Shown here: positions 36,699-47,474 of the stretch, in pieces | How the letters are laid out: every line of letters starts with the position of its first letter | Numbering within the stretch: the stretch's first letter is position 1 | NCBI RefSeq assembly: GCF_000445125.1 | Contig: NZ_ATHL01000113.1 | Span: 1 to 64,000 of the forward strand | DNA from: Novosphingobium lindaniclasticum LE124 | Lineage (GTDB): Bacteria > Pseudomonadota > Alphaproteobacteria > Sphingomonadales > Sphingomonadaceae | DNA length: 64,000 nt | Direction of reading: 5' to 3' | Translations under genes and position numbers: made by a program | The notes under the pieces: model-generated | The model's input: the letters and a program-made list of their open reading frames with translations, nothing else | Databases searched by the model: none | What the model was told of the DNA's origin: nothing

Positions 36699-37374
36699 CG
36701 CAGCCCTCCACGATCAGGGAAAAGCCTTCGCCGCCGCGCTGGCGTGCGAGTTCGACCAGCCAGCGCGGGCGTCCGACGCCGGCTACGCCGAGCCGCTCGG
36801 AGGGCGCACTGGCGATCCGCCAGCGTGTCCACGCCGCCGACGGTTCGCAGAGCGGGTCGCGGTCCCGGCCTCGGTGACGCCGCAGCAGGAGCACCGGCAT
36901 GTCCGCCTCGGCAGCGGCAAACTGCAGGCGGCGGGTGGCGACCATCGAAACCTTGCTGGCTTCAGCGACGACGGCGGCCGGCGTTCCATCGCGCACAGCG
37001 TCCTCGACCACGGCGAGCAGCGCCGCATCGTCGCGCGGCTGTGCATGAATCACATCGGCCGAGGCAAGGCCCGCCTGCTCGAGGCCGGGCGCATAGAGGT
37101 CATTGCGGCAACTGACCCAAAGGACCGGCGCTGACGCTAAGCGCGCTTCCCGCACGGCGATGCCGGCAAAAAACAACGTAGCTGCCGCGTCGTCGACCAG
37201 CGAGCAGGTCAGCGCCGTCGCTTCGTGCAAAGCGCCGGCCCGCAGACCACCACTGGCCAAACGCGCGTCCAGCGCTTCGGCGCCGAAGGGCATGATCCGA
37301 AAGTCGGCGAGCGGCGTCGCCATGGCGCGAAGGGCATCAATGCCCATCTGCGCATGAGATGAAACAGGGTTCAT
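36613..37374 (-). CDS. imuA: ImuA, RecA-like mutasome subunit
   Basis: 253 aa. ImuA is a RecA-fold protein lacking ATPase motifs and is known to help ImuB and DnaE2 in damage-induced mutagenesis. Landmarks are FGAEALDARLASGGLRAGALHE (here split), LFFAGIAVREARLASAPVLWV and RLQFAAAEADMPVLLLRRHR. The C-terminus is basic and reads through the imuB start, overlapping it by 86 bp in a different frame. An alphaproteobacterial SOS box lies 24 bp upstream of the ATG, making this the first gene of a LexA-controlled operon. Confidence 0.93.
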   Translation of the reverse strand: MNPVSSHAQMGIDALRAMATPLADFRIMPFGAEALDARLASGGLRAGALHEATALTCSLVDDAAATLFFAGIAVREARLASAPVLWVSCRNDLYAPGLEQAGLASADVIHAQPRDDAALLAVVEDAVRDGTPAAVVAEASKVSMVATRRLQFAAAEADMPVLLLRRHRGRDRDPLCEPSAAWTRWRIASAPSERLGVAGVGRPRWLVELARQRGGEGFSLIVEGCDATGRLAVPAVPGHRTAETAGSVRRAAA

Positions 37375-37397
37375 GGTGATTCTTGAGACTCGAACTT

Positions 37398-37412
37398 GTT
37401 CCTTTTATGTTC
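37398..37412 (-). promoter_or_regulatory. LexA/SOS box upstream of imuA
   Basis: On the minus strand the sequence reads GAACATAAAAGGAAC, an exact GAAC-N7-GAAC (GTTC-N7-GTTC on +), which is the established LexA operator of alphaproteobacteria. It lies 24-38 bp upstream of the imuA start codon, the expected place for repression. Confidence 0.9.
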
Positions 37413-38038
37413 TCATTCTCAACCCCTCGCGGTCAACCAGTTTAAATCGGCCCTAGCGCCCTGCATGAGGACAACCCTGTGCACACGGCGCAATCACCGG
37501 GCTCACTACCATCCTGCAGGATTGTGGGGAGTGTCCGTGAAGCATAGCATCACACGCTTGGGCTTGGAGCAAAGTCAGACAATGCCAACGCTATCGAAAC
37601 TGGATGGACCCGCTGGCCTGGTTGGCCTTGCCCAAGACGTTCCCACCCTTCCATTTGGTCAGTGGGCGAGAAACCAACGCCTGGGGCGCGATGACCCAGA
37701 CGACGTGGCGAACGCTGGGAGTCAGAAGATCGCAAACAGCCAAAGGTATAGTCGGCCTGTGAAGCGCGATCGGATAGTTGCTCAGGACTGACGCGGGTGT
37801 GGGACTTTCCGGTCTGTCGGCTTATTGGCGGCCAGCCAAGGAAAGCCGACGTTGGCTCAGCGGTGGCGGGCGCCCAAGTCAACGGCCTAGAATGGGACAA
37901 TCGCGAAAGTCGACTTCGAGGAAGCAAACTTAGGAAAACGGTCATCCAAGGAAATGCTGTAGGCTGCTGCGGCAGTGCGGCAATGCGCCCCCCCCTTTTT
38001 TGTGCCTTTCGATTGAAACTCAAAGCGGAGGCCCGAAT
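37413..38038. other. intergenic region between imuA and the CBASS operon
   Basis: No convincing gene. Open frames on both strands have no ribosome site or protein-like composition. The right end has a homopolymer pair, C8 then T6 (37988-38001), followed by the GGAG ribosome site of the CBASS leader ORF. The CBASS promoter presumably lies here, but no clear -35/-10 pair was found. Confidence 0.5.
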
Positions 38039-38161
38039 ATGACCGATACTCAAGCTGTCCTGTCCTTTGTCGGAAATGCGCCAAACGGCATTTTTCGTCA
38101 TGGAAGCTGTCTTACTCCTTGGCGCGCAAATATAAATTTGTTACACGAAAAATATGAATGA
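38039..38161 (+). CDS. 40-aa ORF leading the CBASS operon
   Basis: 40 codons starting MTDTQAVLSFVGN and ending LLHEKYE. GGAG lies 8 bases before the ATG, a better ribosome site than that of capV. The TGA stop (38159-38161) overlaps the first codons of capV (ATG at 38154) by 8 bp in a different frame, so the two are probably translationally coupled. It has two notable features, a single Cys and a Trp. I know of no such leader in described CBASS operons. It could be a regulatory leader peptide, a small functional partner, or chance. Confidence 0.5.
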   Translation: MTDTQAVLSFVGNAPNGIFRHGSCLTPWRANINLLHEKYE

Positions 38162-39248
38162 AGAAAAGCCGCTGCGCGTACTGACCATCGATGGAGGAGG
38201 AATGAGGGGTATATACTCCGCAGCGTTTCTCCATGAGCTTTCGTCGCTTTTCGCGAAGAAGATAGGCTGTAAGTCGCTGGATGTTGGTAAGGGCTTCGAC
38301 CTCATTGTTGGCACCAGCACGGGGGCTATTGTTGGTTGCGCATTGGCTGCCGGTGAGCCACTGCCCAAAGTCGTCGACCTGTACCGTAAAAATGGGCCGA
38401 AAATTTTTCCAGAGCGAGTGCCTTCCTCGACGACGAAGGTGCTAAGCCAGATGCCACGCCGCGCGGGTATAAATCGGCGCGGTGCCACAGCGTTGAAAGC
38501 AGCGCTTACGGCTGTGCTCGGCACCAAAACATTTAAAGAGATTGAAACTCTGCGGGGTATCGCCTTGTCGATACCAGCTGTTGAGATGAGCCAGCAAAGA
38601 GCGTGGGTATTCAAGACAAGCCACTGTGGAGGGACGCGTGATGATGACACGACACTGGTCGACGCATGCATGGCAACAAGTGCAGCCCCGATATTTCGTT
38701 CATTGGCCGCAATTGATGCCGATGGCGATCTAGGCGGCTACAGAGTTTTTGCGGACGGCGGACTGTGGGCCAACAATCCCGTACTAGTCGGCTTACTCGA
38801 CGCCATTAAGATGGACAGCACCCGCCCCATAGAGATTTTTGCCCTTGGCAGCTATCCGAAGCCTGACGGAGAACGTATCGCGAAAGCGGACTTGGATCGT
38901 GGTTATGTGGACTGGCAGTTCGGCGCTAAAGCAGCCTCCCTTAGTATCGCTGCGCAGGAATTTGCATTCGACAACATGGCACGCATGTTCGCGGAAGAAT
39001 TTACGAAGTTGGGGCGAAGCATAAACGTTATACGTTTCCCAAAAGGCGATCTCCGACCGGATATTGTCCCGTACCTCGAGTTAGACAATTCATCCGATCA
39101 GGCGATGACCGCATTAATCGATCAAGCACGCGCCGATGTTAATCTGGCAAAAAGTGCCTGTGATGATAACGCGAATGCAACCGGCCAGATCATCAAGAGC
39201 CTTTTTGAAAGCATGCCGTGCAGGGGGGGTGACGCAAATAATGTTTAA
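38154..39248 (+). CDS. capV: CapV, cGAMP-activated patatin-like phospholipase (CBASS effector)
   Basis: 364 aa. When the cyclic dinucleotide made by the next gene binds, CapV enzymes hydrolyse membrane phospholipids and kill the infected cell. The patatin fold starts with VLTIDGGGMRGIYSAAFL (oxyanion hole), the nucleophile elbow GTSTG is at residues 53-57 with Ser55, and the catalytic Asp201 is in FADGGLWANNP. The C-terminal helical part, about 230-350, would hold the nucleotide sensor. The genes cap2 and cap3 follow. Lower GC than the flanks suggests horizontal acquisition of the whole operon. Confidence 0.93.
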   Translation: MNEEKPLRVLTIDGGGMRGIYSAAFLHELSSLFAKKIGCKSLDVGKGFDLIVGTSTGAIVGCALAAGEPLPKVVDLYRKNGPKIFPERVPSSTTKVLSQMPRRAGINRRGATALKAALTAVLGTKTFKEIETLRGIALSIPAVEMSQQRAWVFKTSHCGGTRDDDTTLVDACMATSAAPIFRSLAAIDADGDLGGYRVFADGGLWANNPVLVGLLDAIKMDSTRPIEIFALGSYPKPDGERIAKADLDRGYVDWQFGAKAASLSIAAQEFAFDNMARMFAEEFTKLGRSINVIRFPKGDLRPDIVPYLELDNSSDQAMTALIDQARADVNLAKSACDDNANATGQIIKSLFESMPCRGGDANNV

Positions 39249-40257
39249 TACATCGAAGCAAGTGCGCAGATTTCATAATGAAAAGATCGCCATCGTCGGA
39301 GATGAGCGTACCAATATGCGCACCCGCCGAAACAGCAACCGCAACCGCCTGAAGGCCGGCTTAGTCAGAGACGGAAAGCCAAAACCGCTCGGATCGCATA
39401 CGCAGGGTTCATATGCGATGCATACGATGGTCCAGGATGACGACCTTGATTATGATATCGATGACGGTCTGTATTTCAAAGCTAGCGATCTAGTCGGCGC
39501 TCAGGGTGCCGCCATGTCCGCCCTTGACGTGCGCAAGATGGTTTGTGCGGCTGTGCAAGATGACAAATTCAACACGCCGCCAGATGTGCGAACTAATTGC
39601 GTGCGAGTCTATTACGATGCTGGATATCACGTCGATATTCCCACATATCGACGGATCGAGACTACCAACATTTGGACTAACAAAGTTGAATACAGCTACG
39701 AGCTAGCGGGAGCTAGCTGGCGAAAGTCTGACGCGAAGCAGGTCACCGTTTGGTTTCGGGAGACAAACAAGGAGTTGAGCCCGGAATCGGTTGGCGAAGG
39801 CCAGTTTCGGCGTATCGTGCGATACTTAAAGATGTTCAGCAAGAGCCGGACTTCGTGGAAGGGGAAAAATCCAAGTGGGTTTGCGCTTACGAAGTTGGCG
39901 TCGGAGTGTTTCGGTAGCAGGCTCAACCGCGACGACGAGGCGCTTCGCAGTACAATGAAGGCTATCGCGGATCGACTTGTATACAATAAGACCGTGGAGC
40001 ATCCGGTAGTGGATGAATACCTCATATCAGACGACGATCCCCGGCCTACGTATTTTATGGATCGCTTGAACGAGAACCTCGGTCATCTGGACGTACTGGA
40101 TGAGGTCGATTGCACTCATGAAAAGGCGATGAAGGCCTGGGATAAGGTTTTTTGCACAAGCTGGTTTTCTGAGCAACCGCCGGAAGGCAGTGACGATGAC
40201 GGAGAGCCGAAGTCTCCTGTAAATAAGAGCGGAGGCGGGACGTACGCTAATATTTAG
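39241..40257 (+). CDS. CD-NTase (DncV-like cyclic dinucleotide synthase)
   Basis: 338 aa from the ATG at 39241, overlapping the capV end by 8 bp; a longer frame to 39136 overlaps capV too far. The nucleotidyltransferase motif is GS at residues 56-57 with the metal-binding pair Asp72 and Asp74 in LDYDIDDG, very like Vibrio DncV, so a 3',3'-cGAMP-type product is likely. Basic residues near the N-terminus (TRRNSNRNRLKAG) are also DncV-like. The C-terminal residues end in GGGTYANI; Cap2 of type II CBASS conjugates the CD-NTase C-terminus to targets, and this exposed tail fits that use. Confidence 0.93.
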   Translation: MFNTSKQVRRFHNEKIAIVGDERTNMRTRRNSNRNRLKAGLVRDGKPKPLGSHTQGSYAMHTMVQDDDLDYDIDDGLYFKASDLVGAQGAAMSALDVRKMVCAAVQDDKFNTPPDVRTNCVRVYYDAGYHVDIPTYRRIETTNIWTNKVEYSYELAGASWRKSDAKQVTVWFRETNKELSPESVGEGQFRRIVRYLKMFSKSRTSWKGKNPSGFALTKLASECFGSRLNRDDEALRSTMKAIADRLVYNKTVEHPVVDEYLISDDDPRPTYFMDRLNENLGHLDVLDEVDCTHEKAMKAWDKVFCTSWFSEQPPEGSDDDGEPKSPVNKSGGGTYANI

Positions 40258-41961
40258 ATGGCAGTTATGGATACTCGCGCTAATGCCGTAAAGATCGTCG
40301 ATGATTGGCTTCGGATCGCCTTCCCAGAGGCGGTCCGAGCTAATACTTGGCAGCTTAATAGGAGCGGCTTCAGCTCGGCGTTCATAGGTTGGTGCCTACG
40401 CCTGCGGAAGGACGTATCACTGCTCATCGCAGTTGATCAGTTCTTCCCTTACACGAAGCCGGTTACTGCCTTCTTTGGGCCTGGCGCACCCAGACACGGT
40501 CCACATATTGAGGCCGATGGGCGTCTGTGCTTGGTTGCGTCTGAAACAACAACGGACAGTCTCGATCCAGCAGGAGTAGTGGGGCATTTTCTAGCCAAAG
40601 CGTCTAGCTTGCTAGTGGCCTTAGACCGCGGTGAGTTGGGAGAAGACTACGTCGTCGATTTCGAGGCTTATTGGTCCCGCAGCAGGACAACGGGTCAATC
40701 AGTTCAGACGCTTTTCGATATCGCACCGCCTACGAGATCGCTGTTCCTCGGGACCTACGCCAGTCAGCGAATTGTCTCGGACGATGAAGAACGTCTGCGC
40801 CGATGGCTCCAGCATAGGTTAGGCGAGGTTTACAAGAGGGACTTTGACCGCTCACTCTTTTTGTGGATGGATAACCTTCCTGTGCCCTCCGCTTACCCAA
40901 AATCGTATTCAGATTTGCGCACTTTATTTGAAAAGGCCGATCAGGCCTCGGCGTTCGATGAGGTGCAACCCATCATTGGTTCGGGTGGTGTAGTATTGCT
41001 AGGTGGCCCGTCCTCGCCAGGACGCACAGCTGGTGGTGCCGTCATCCTATCGTCTGGGGAAAAACGCCGAGAGAATAAAGGTTTCAGGCCCGGTAGGACA
41101 CCCGCCGCACTTCTTCCATTCGCGCTGAAGCTTAATCGGGCCTCCATCAGATCGGTTGACGCTGCTGCTTCTAGAATCCCGTTATCACAATTAACTGCCG
41201 CGGATTCTGCACATATCGCGATAATTGGATGCGGGTCGTTAGGTGCGGGAGCAGCAAAATTACTGGCGCAGCAGGGTATCAAGCATTTTAGCTTATTTGA
41301 CCCAGATAATCTTGGTTGGGAAAACATCGGTCGACATGAGCTGGGGGCCAGACACGTCGGCGCCAACAAGGCGGATGCCCTTAAGGCTACGCTACTCGCG
41401 GATTTACCCGACATCGTAGATATAGCTAGTTATGGGACAGATTGGCGAAACATTATCGACAATGATCAATCGGTATTTGAAAATGTATCGGTGATTATAA
41501 GTGCAACCGGCGATTGGGGAGCCAGTGCCGCATTAAGCGATCTCCAAGCCGCTGGTGTGTTGAAGATTCCGGTGATTTACACTTGGCTGGAGCGCAATGC
41601 GATCGCAGCCCATGTTGTTGTATTACAAGGACCAACGGTGAGCCTGCGCAACGGTTTTGATAATACCGGCAGGCCACTCACAGCGGCCGCGTCTTGGTGG
41701 TCGGAGGATCAAGACCCTCGTTGCGGAGGCGCCGCATCACCTTATGGCGCCATTGATCTTGCAGCCGGACAGAGTCTTGTAGCTCGGGCAGCGCTCGATA
41801 TCGCATCCGGGAGTGCCGTTGCGCCGATATGGCGAGTATGGGTGGGACTTTCTTCTGATCTTGAGCAAGCTGGAGGCTTTTGGTCAGCTGCTTTCAAGTC
41901 TATCGTCGGCGATCCTGCTGAAGGTGGGAAGATGATGGCTGCTCAATGGCGAACGGAGTGA
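40258..41961 (+). CDS. cap2: Cap2, E2-E1 ubiquitin-transfer-like fusion
   Basis: 567 aa, starting directly after the CD-NTase stop. The N-terminal E2-like domain carries a candidate catalytic Cys91 in ADGRLCLVAS. The C-terminal E1/ThiF-like adenylation domain begins near residue 300 with IIGCGSLGAGAAKLLAQQG (Gly-rich ATP loop from 324), then LFDPDNLGWENIGRHELG, and has a candidate catalytic Cys489 in DPRCGGAASPYG. Known Cap2 proteins ligate the C-terminus of the CD-NTase to cellular partners and so prime it for signalling. All signature residues seem intact. Confidence 0.92.
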   Translation: MAVMDTRANAVKIVDDWLRIAFPEAVRANTWQLNRSGFSSAFIGWCLRLRKDVSLLIAVDQFFPYTKPVTAFFGPGAPRHGPHIEADGRLCLVASETTTDSLDPAGVVGHFLAKASSLLVALDRGELGEDYVVDFEAYWSRSRTTGQSVQTLFDIAPPTRSLFLGTYASQRIVSDDEERLRRWLQHRLGEVYKRDFDRSLFLWMDNLPVPSAYPKSYSDLRTLFEKADQASAFDEVQPIIGSGGVVLLGGPSSPGRTAGGAVILSSGEKRRENKGFRPGRTPAALLPFALKLNRASIRSVDAAASRIPLSQLTAADSAHIAIIGCGSLGAGAAKLLAQQGIKHFSLFDPDNLGWENIGRHELGARHVGANKADALKATLLADLPDIVDIASYGTDWRNIIDNDQSVFENVSVIISATGDWGASAALSDLQAAGVLKIPVIYTWLERNAIAAHVVVLQGPTVSLRNGFDNTGRPLTAAASWWSEDQDPRCGGAASPYGAIDLAAGQSLVARAALDIASGSAVAPIWRVWVGLSSDLEQAGGFWSAAFKSIVGDPAEGGKMMAAQWRTE

Positions 41962-41962
41962 G

Positions 41963-42472
41963 ATGGTGGAAGCCGTTGCGCAAGCAGCTACTTACGAAGG
42001 TCCGAGCGGACTTATCATACATGTCGAGCAGTCGGTGCTCGAGCATCTCTATCGCAACGCCCAACATAAATGTTGGTCTCGCGAGGCCGGCGGCCAATTA
42101 TTCGCTTTCATCACGCATAAACGTTGGGTTGTCGCGAAAGCCACCGGTCCTCGTACTACCGACTTCCGGTCACGATTTGGTTTCCGTCCCGATCGCAAAG
42201 CAGAAAAGGCTGAAATCTTGGCTCTTTTCCAAGAAGGCCTCCATTACGTGGGCGATTGGCATACCCACCCTCAAAACGTCCCGTCGCCGTCGCATACCGA
42301 TGTCCGTAACATCACCGAGACCGTTCAAGCGTCTGAACACTCGCTACCGGGTTTTTTGATGGCTATCGTCGGCCGCTTGCCAGTACCTGAGAGCCTTTGG
42401 CTTTCCTTCCATGAGGTGAGTGGAGGCTATTTCAAATGTCCTCTGCGAAGCAACCCGTTGGGGGGAAACTAG
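41963..42472 (+). CDS. cap3: Cap3, JAMM/MPN deconjugating peptidase
   Basis: 169 aa. It removes the CD-NTase from its conjugates, limiting or recycling the signal. The zinc-peptidase motif is complete: Glu41 in EAGGQLF, His100 and His102 in DWHTHPQ, and Asp113 in SPSHTD, the classic E...HxHP-x7-SxxD spacing. There is a 1-base gap after cap2. It is the last gene of the CBASS operon; the sequence beyond it holds no further obvious defence gene. Confidence 0.92.
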   Translation: MVEAVAQAATYEGPSGLIIHVEQSVLEHLYRNAQHKCWSREAGGQLFAFITHKRWVVAKATGPRTTDFRSRFGFRPDRKAEKAEILALFQEGLHYVGDWHTHPQNVPSPSHTDVRNITETVQASEHSLPGFLMAIVGRLPVPESLWLSFHEVSGGYFKCPLRSNPLGGN

Positions 42473-42847
42473 ATTTGCTGTCGTGAGGTCGGAACGTAGA
42501 ATGGATTGGTTCTCAGGAATATGCAGGTGTGCTAGCATTCCTTCGGTATCGGCGATGGTGATATCTTGACTCTCTTTCATAATAGCTACCAATCGAACCT
42601 CGCGTTATGGGCCCTCAACTCGTGCCGCTTGAAGGTCAGCTACTCCGACGACTTGGCTCCTGAGCGGACATTCGCCTATCGGCCAGCCTTTGGCATCCGA
42701 GTTGGAAAAGCAGACCGGCCGCACCTGTAAGAGAAAATTTGGGTGCTGAGCGTCCACTAAGGGTCGGGGCCGGTCATCCAAGAGGATGAGCAGTCACGAA
42801 CGCGGGCTTCACAAGAAGGTCGAGAACCAATCCAGGGCGGCGGTATG
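42473..42847. other. gap after the CBASS operon
   Basis: Mixed composition, with no ribosome site plus credible frame on either strand. A minus-strand frame (to 42592) overlaps cap3 antisense and is not convincing. No repeat or terminator with a T tract was noticed. Confidence 0.4.
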
Positions 42848-44299
42848 TCAATCGACCAGGCCCCAGAAACCGCTCTTGCGCCCGTGCATCTTGCGTAATC
42901 TCGCTTCATAATCGGTGTGAGATTCATGCGCGCCAAAATCGGAGATTTGTCGCGAGAGACTGGCGCACTCGAGGAGATGACGAGCGGCGTGCTTGTAACG
43001 CGTTGACCGGGCATGGATAAGGGTGAAATCGATCATGGCGCGTAGCACAAGGCTTGCTGCCAACGGATATTTCGCCGAAAGCGCGTCAGCGGCAGGCGTT
43101 AGGATTTCGTAATGGTCGCCGTCGATCTTCTCGAAACGACCGATTACAAGGCCGGCGGCACGGTCAAGCTTCGGCCATTCCACGAAGAACGACAGTGCAC
43201 CAAGAACGCTGTTGCAGGTTTGCGCGTGGTCGAAGGCACGCGTCTCAGCATCGATGTCCTCGAAATCGGCCAGCTGCTTAAGATATTCACGCAAGTGCCC
43301 GGACGACAGCGAACTTTCGAAGCAGGACCAGCGCATGTCCTGTGCCTCACGCCCCCTGCCCAACGCGCCCAAGACGGCGATCCTTGCATCAACCCATTTG
43401 AGGTCCGGCCAATTGAAGCTGGAGTGACCGGGATTGCTCTGCGTTGCCGCATCAAGGATTTGAAGGGCATCCGCAGCACGATCCGCGGCGACGAGGCGAT
43501 TGGCAATTTCAGCCGCGATCCGGGGCACCTTGCGAGTGGGTTCGTGATACTGCGCGATGAACGCATCGACATCGCCCAATGCGTCAGCGATCTCCATGAG
43601 GGCGAGCCTTACCATGCTATCACGGCTGCGCTCGTCAATCTCATCCTGGTAGATGGCACAGCTCGATGCCCAAGCCAAGGCTACCCGATCCTTGCCTGCC
43701 GGCCTTTTGAGAGGCGTCTTTGCCAGCGCAGTCATGCGACCGCGCAGATAGGTAAGCCCGCGCTCTCCCAGAACGGGAGCAAGGGTGCCGATCAGGCCGT
43801 CGTACTGGCCATACTCATTGGCGTTCAAAGCATCATAGACCGCGTCACCCACCGCCTCCGGCCTGGGATTTGCCCGCACGGCGATCTCCGCCAGATCCGC
43901 GACAGCCTCGTGAAAAATGGCAATGACCAGCCCGCTGCTGTCATCACAGCGCCCGAAGATGAAATTGGCCAGGCCAAGAAAACGCCACATCAACGCCAGA
44001 CCCTCGGCAGGGTCCGATTGAGCGACCTGCTCGACAATGGCCTTCCTTTGCGTCTGAAGATCCGCGATAAGGGCTTTACGGTTCTGCCAGTCGACGAAGG
44101 ATCGCGATCGACGGATCGTGCTGAGCCTTTTGTCGACTTCACGCGCCACCTCCCCCGGGCTTTGTGCGCCAGCAAGCTCGAGGCGCAGGCGACGCTTGGC
44201 GAGGGCATTTCCCGTGCTGATTTCGATCAGCAATTGGGCGAGGCGAGTCGCCCCCAAGTCCTCAAGGTTCTTCGCGTTCAGAGTTTTCTTGGAAGCCAA
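42848..44299 (-). CDS. DUF6880-like protein
   Basis: 483 aa if it starts at the TTG at 44299 (reading (M)ASKKTLNAKNLEDLGATRLA), which matches how members of this family begin; the frame is open to 44515 but that part is antiphase within the neighbouring gene. It is almost entirely helical with repeated helix pairs, such as EYGQYDGLIGTLAPVLGERG and RLVAADRAADALQILDAATQ, the second like a TPR. No catalytic motif is visible. Family function is unknown. It lies 31 bp behind the UPF0149-like gene and is probably co-transcribed with it. Confidence 0.7.
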   Translation of the reverse strand: MASKKTLNAKNLEDLGATRLAQLLIEISTGNALAKRRLRLELAGAQSPGEVAREVDKRLSTIRRSRSFVDWQNRKALIADLQTQRKAIVEQVAQSDPAEGLALMWRFLGLANFIFGRCDDSSGLVIAIFHEAVADLAEIAVRANPRPEAVGDAVYDALNANEYGQYDGLIGTLAPVLGERGLTYLRGRMTALAKTPLKRPAGKDRVALAWASSCAIYQDEIDERSRDSMVRLALMEIADALGDVDAFIAQYHEPTRKVPRIAAEIANRLVAADRAADALQILDAATQSNPGHSSFNWPDLKWVDARIAVLGALGRGREAQDMRWSCFESSLSSGHLREYLKQLADFEDIDAETRAFDHAQTCNSVLGALSFFVEWPKLDRAAGLVIGRFEKIDGDHYEILTPAADALSAKYPLAASLVLRAMIDFTLIHARSTRYKHAARHLLECASLSRQISDFGAHESHTDYEARLRKMHGRKSGFWGLVD

Positions 44300-44330
44300 A
44301 GTCTCAACTCGATCCGGGCTGGTTGCACGG

Positions 44331-44975
44331 TCAGTGCATGACGGGTTTTGTGATCGTAAATCCCTCGAGCATCTGATGTTGAGCCCGGGCGCAAGACAAC
44401 ACAGCCTCATGGATTTCGGTTTCCATGATTTTGGTGAGTTCTCGCACGTGTCTGAACGTCGTTTCGAGCTGGGTTCGGCTTTCCGCCTGGATGTCACGCG
44501 CAACCAGGTCCTCAATGCCGCCCATCATCGCGCGAAGTTCACCAAGGTGCCCCAGGGACATATGGGCTCGCTCCGGCAACTCTAGGGCTTCATGACCACC
44601 GAACAGACCTTCAACAAAGCCTTCCAGCTCCTGTCGGCGCACTCGGGCGTACCTCGCAAGATTCTCCGCCGACGGATCGAGTTCAAGGCGATAAAGCCTG
44701 AAGGACGCTGTACGGCTATTGTGCCAGGTCAGGCTGTTCCAAAGCTGATTGATCAGCACATCGATCAGATGATTGAGATCATCCATGGAATCGAACGGCG
44801 GGAATTCGCCGCCCCACAGCCCTTTCACCACCGGAAGCGGCGAAGTCCCCATCAGTGGTGAGGCGATTGCTCCGAGAAACCGGGTGCGCACTTCATGGTA
44901 ACGAACCGGACAGGCGTGCTTCTCCAGCACATCGCGTACGACTTTCTCGGTCGGCGTTCTGAATCTTGACGTCAT
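44331..44975 (-). CDS. UPF0149/YecA-like helical protein
   Basis: 214 aa. The N-terminal half resembles UPF0149/YecA domains: TRFLGAIASPLMGTSPLPVV, LWGGEFPPFDSMDDLNHLID and LINQLWNSLTWH, a helix-turn-helix bundle with the typical P-x-x-W/G region. The C-terminal half is a long helical stretch with RELTKIMETEIHEAVLSCAR. No SEC-C zinc motif follows. Function is unknown. It is placed between an RpoD gene and a DUF6880 gene, all on the minus strand, 35 bp from the rpoD stop. Confidence 0.5.
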   Translation of the reverse strand: MTSRFRTPTEKVVRDVLEKHACPVRYHEVRTRFLGAIASPLMGTSPLPVVKGLWGGEFPPFDSMDDLNHLIDVLINQLWNSLTWHNSRTASFRLYRLELDPSAENLARYARVRRQELEGFVEGLFGGHEALELPERAHMSLGHLGELRAMMGGIEDLVARDIQAESRTQLETTFRHVRELTKIMETEIHEAVLSCARAQHQMLEGFTITKPVMH

Positions 44976-45009
44976 CTCTTCCCATACTCACCAAACGCCG
45001 ACGGCGCTA

Positions 45010-47073
<2,064 letters not shown>

Positions 47074-47474
47074 ACTTGGGTCGTCAACTCGTCTTTGAAG
47101 TCTCGTTCGCGAGACCATGCAAGGCATATGTATCCGCCCCTTTGCCGGACAAGTCCGAGCAGTTCCAGTGTGCTTTCCGAGATGCATGCGTATACCGGCA
47201 CTGAGGTCGGCTCAGCTAACACGATCCTTGAGCAGTTTTTTGCACCCGCCGCGCATCGCCCACCATTCGCTTAGGATTGAAGGGTTTGGTAACCCTGCTT
47301 TTCAAACTCCGCGCTAGCCAGGCTTTCATGCTGATACATCGATGACGGGCATCAGCATGAAATAACCGCATATCGCGCTGCTGCATGGCCATCCTCGCGA
47401 CACATGCAGCACTGTGAATTGCAGCGCGCCTACACCGCTCCATTGCAGGCTCGTCCGACGTTTGACTGAATTTC
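47074..47474. other. gap between rpoD and the hipBA operators
   Basis: The left part is the probable rpoD leader. No credible gene is visible: a minus-strand frame at 47216-47476 lacks a ribosome site and protein-like composition. The three HipB-type operators begin at 47475. Confidence 0.4.

Noticed and set aside
37550..38101. 183-aa minus-strand frame before the CBASS operon
   Set aside because: Ser/Arg/Pro-rich without family features, no ribosome site, and antisense to the well-supported leader ORF region.
42344..42592. 82-aa minus-strand frame at the cap3 end
   Set aside because: Half of it is antisense to cap3 and no family or good ribosome site supports it.
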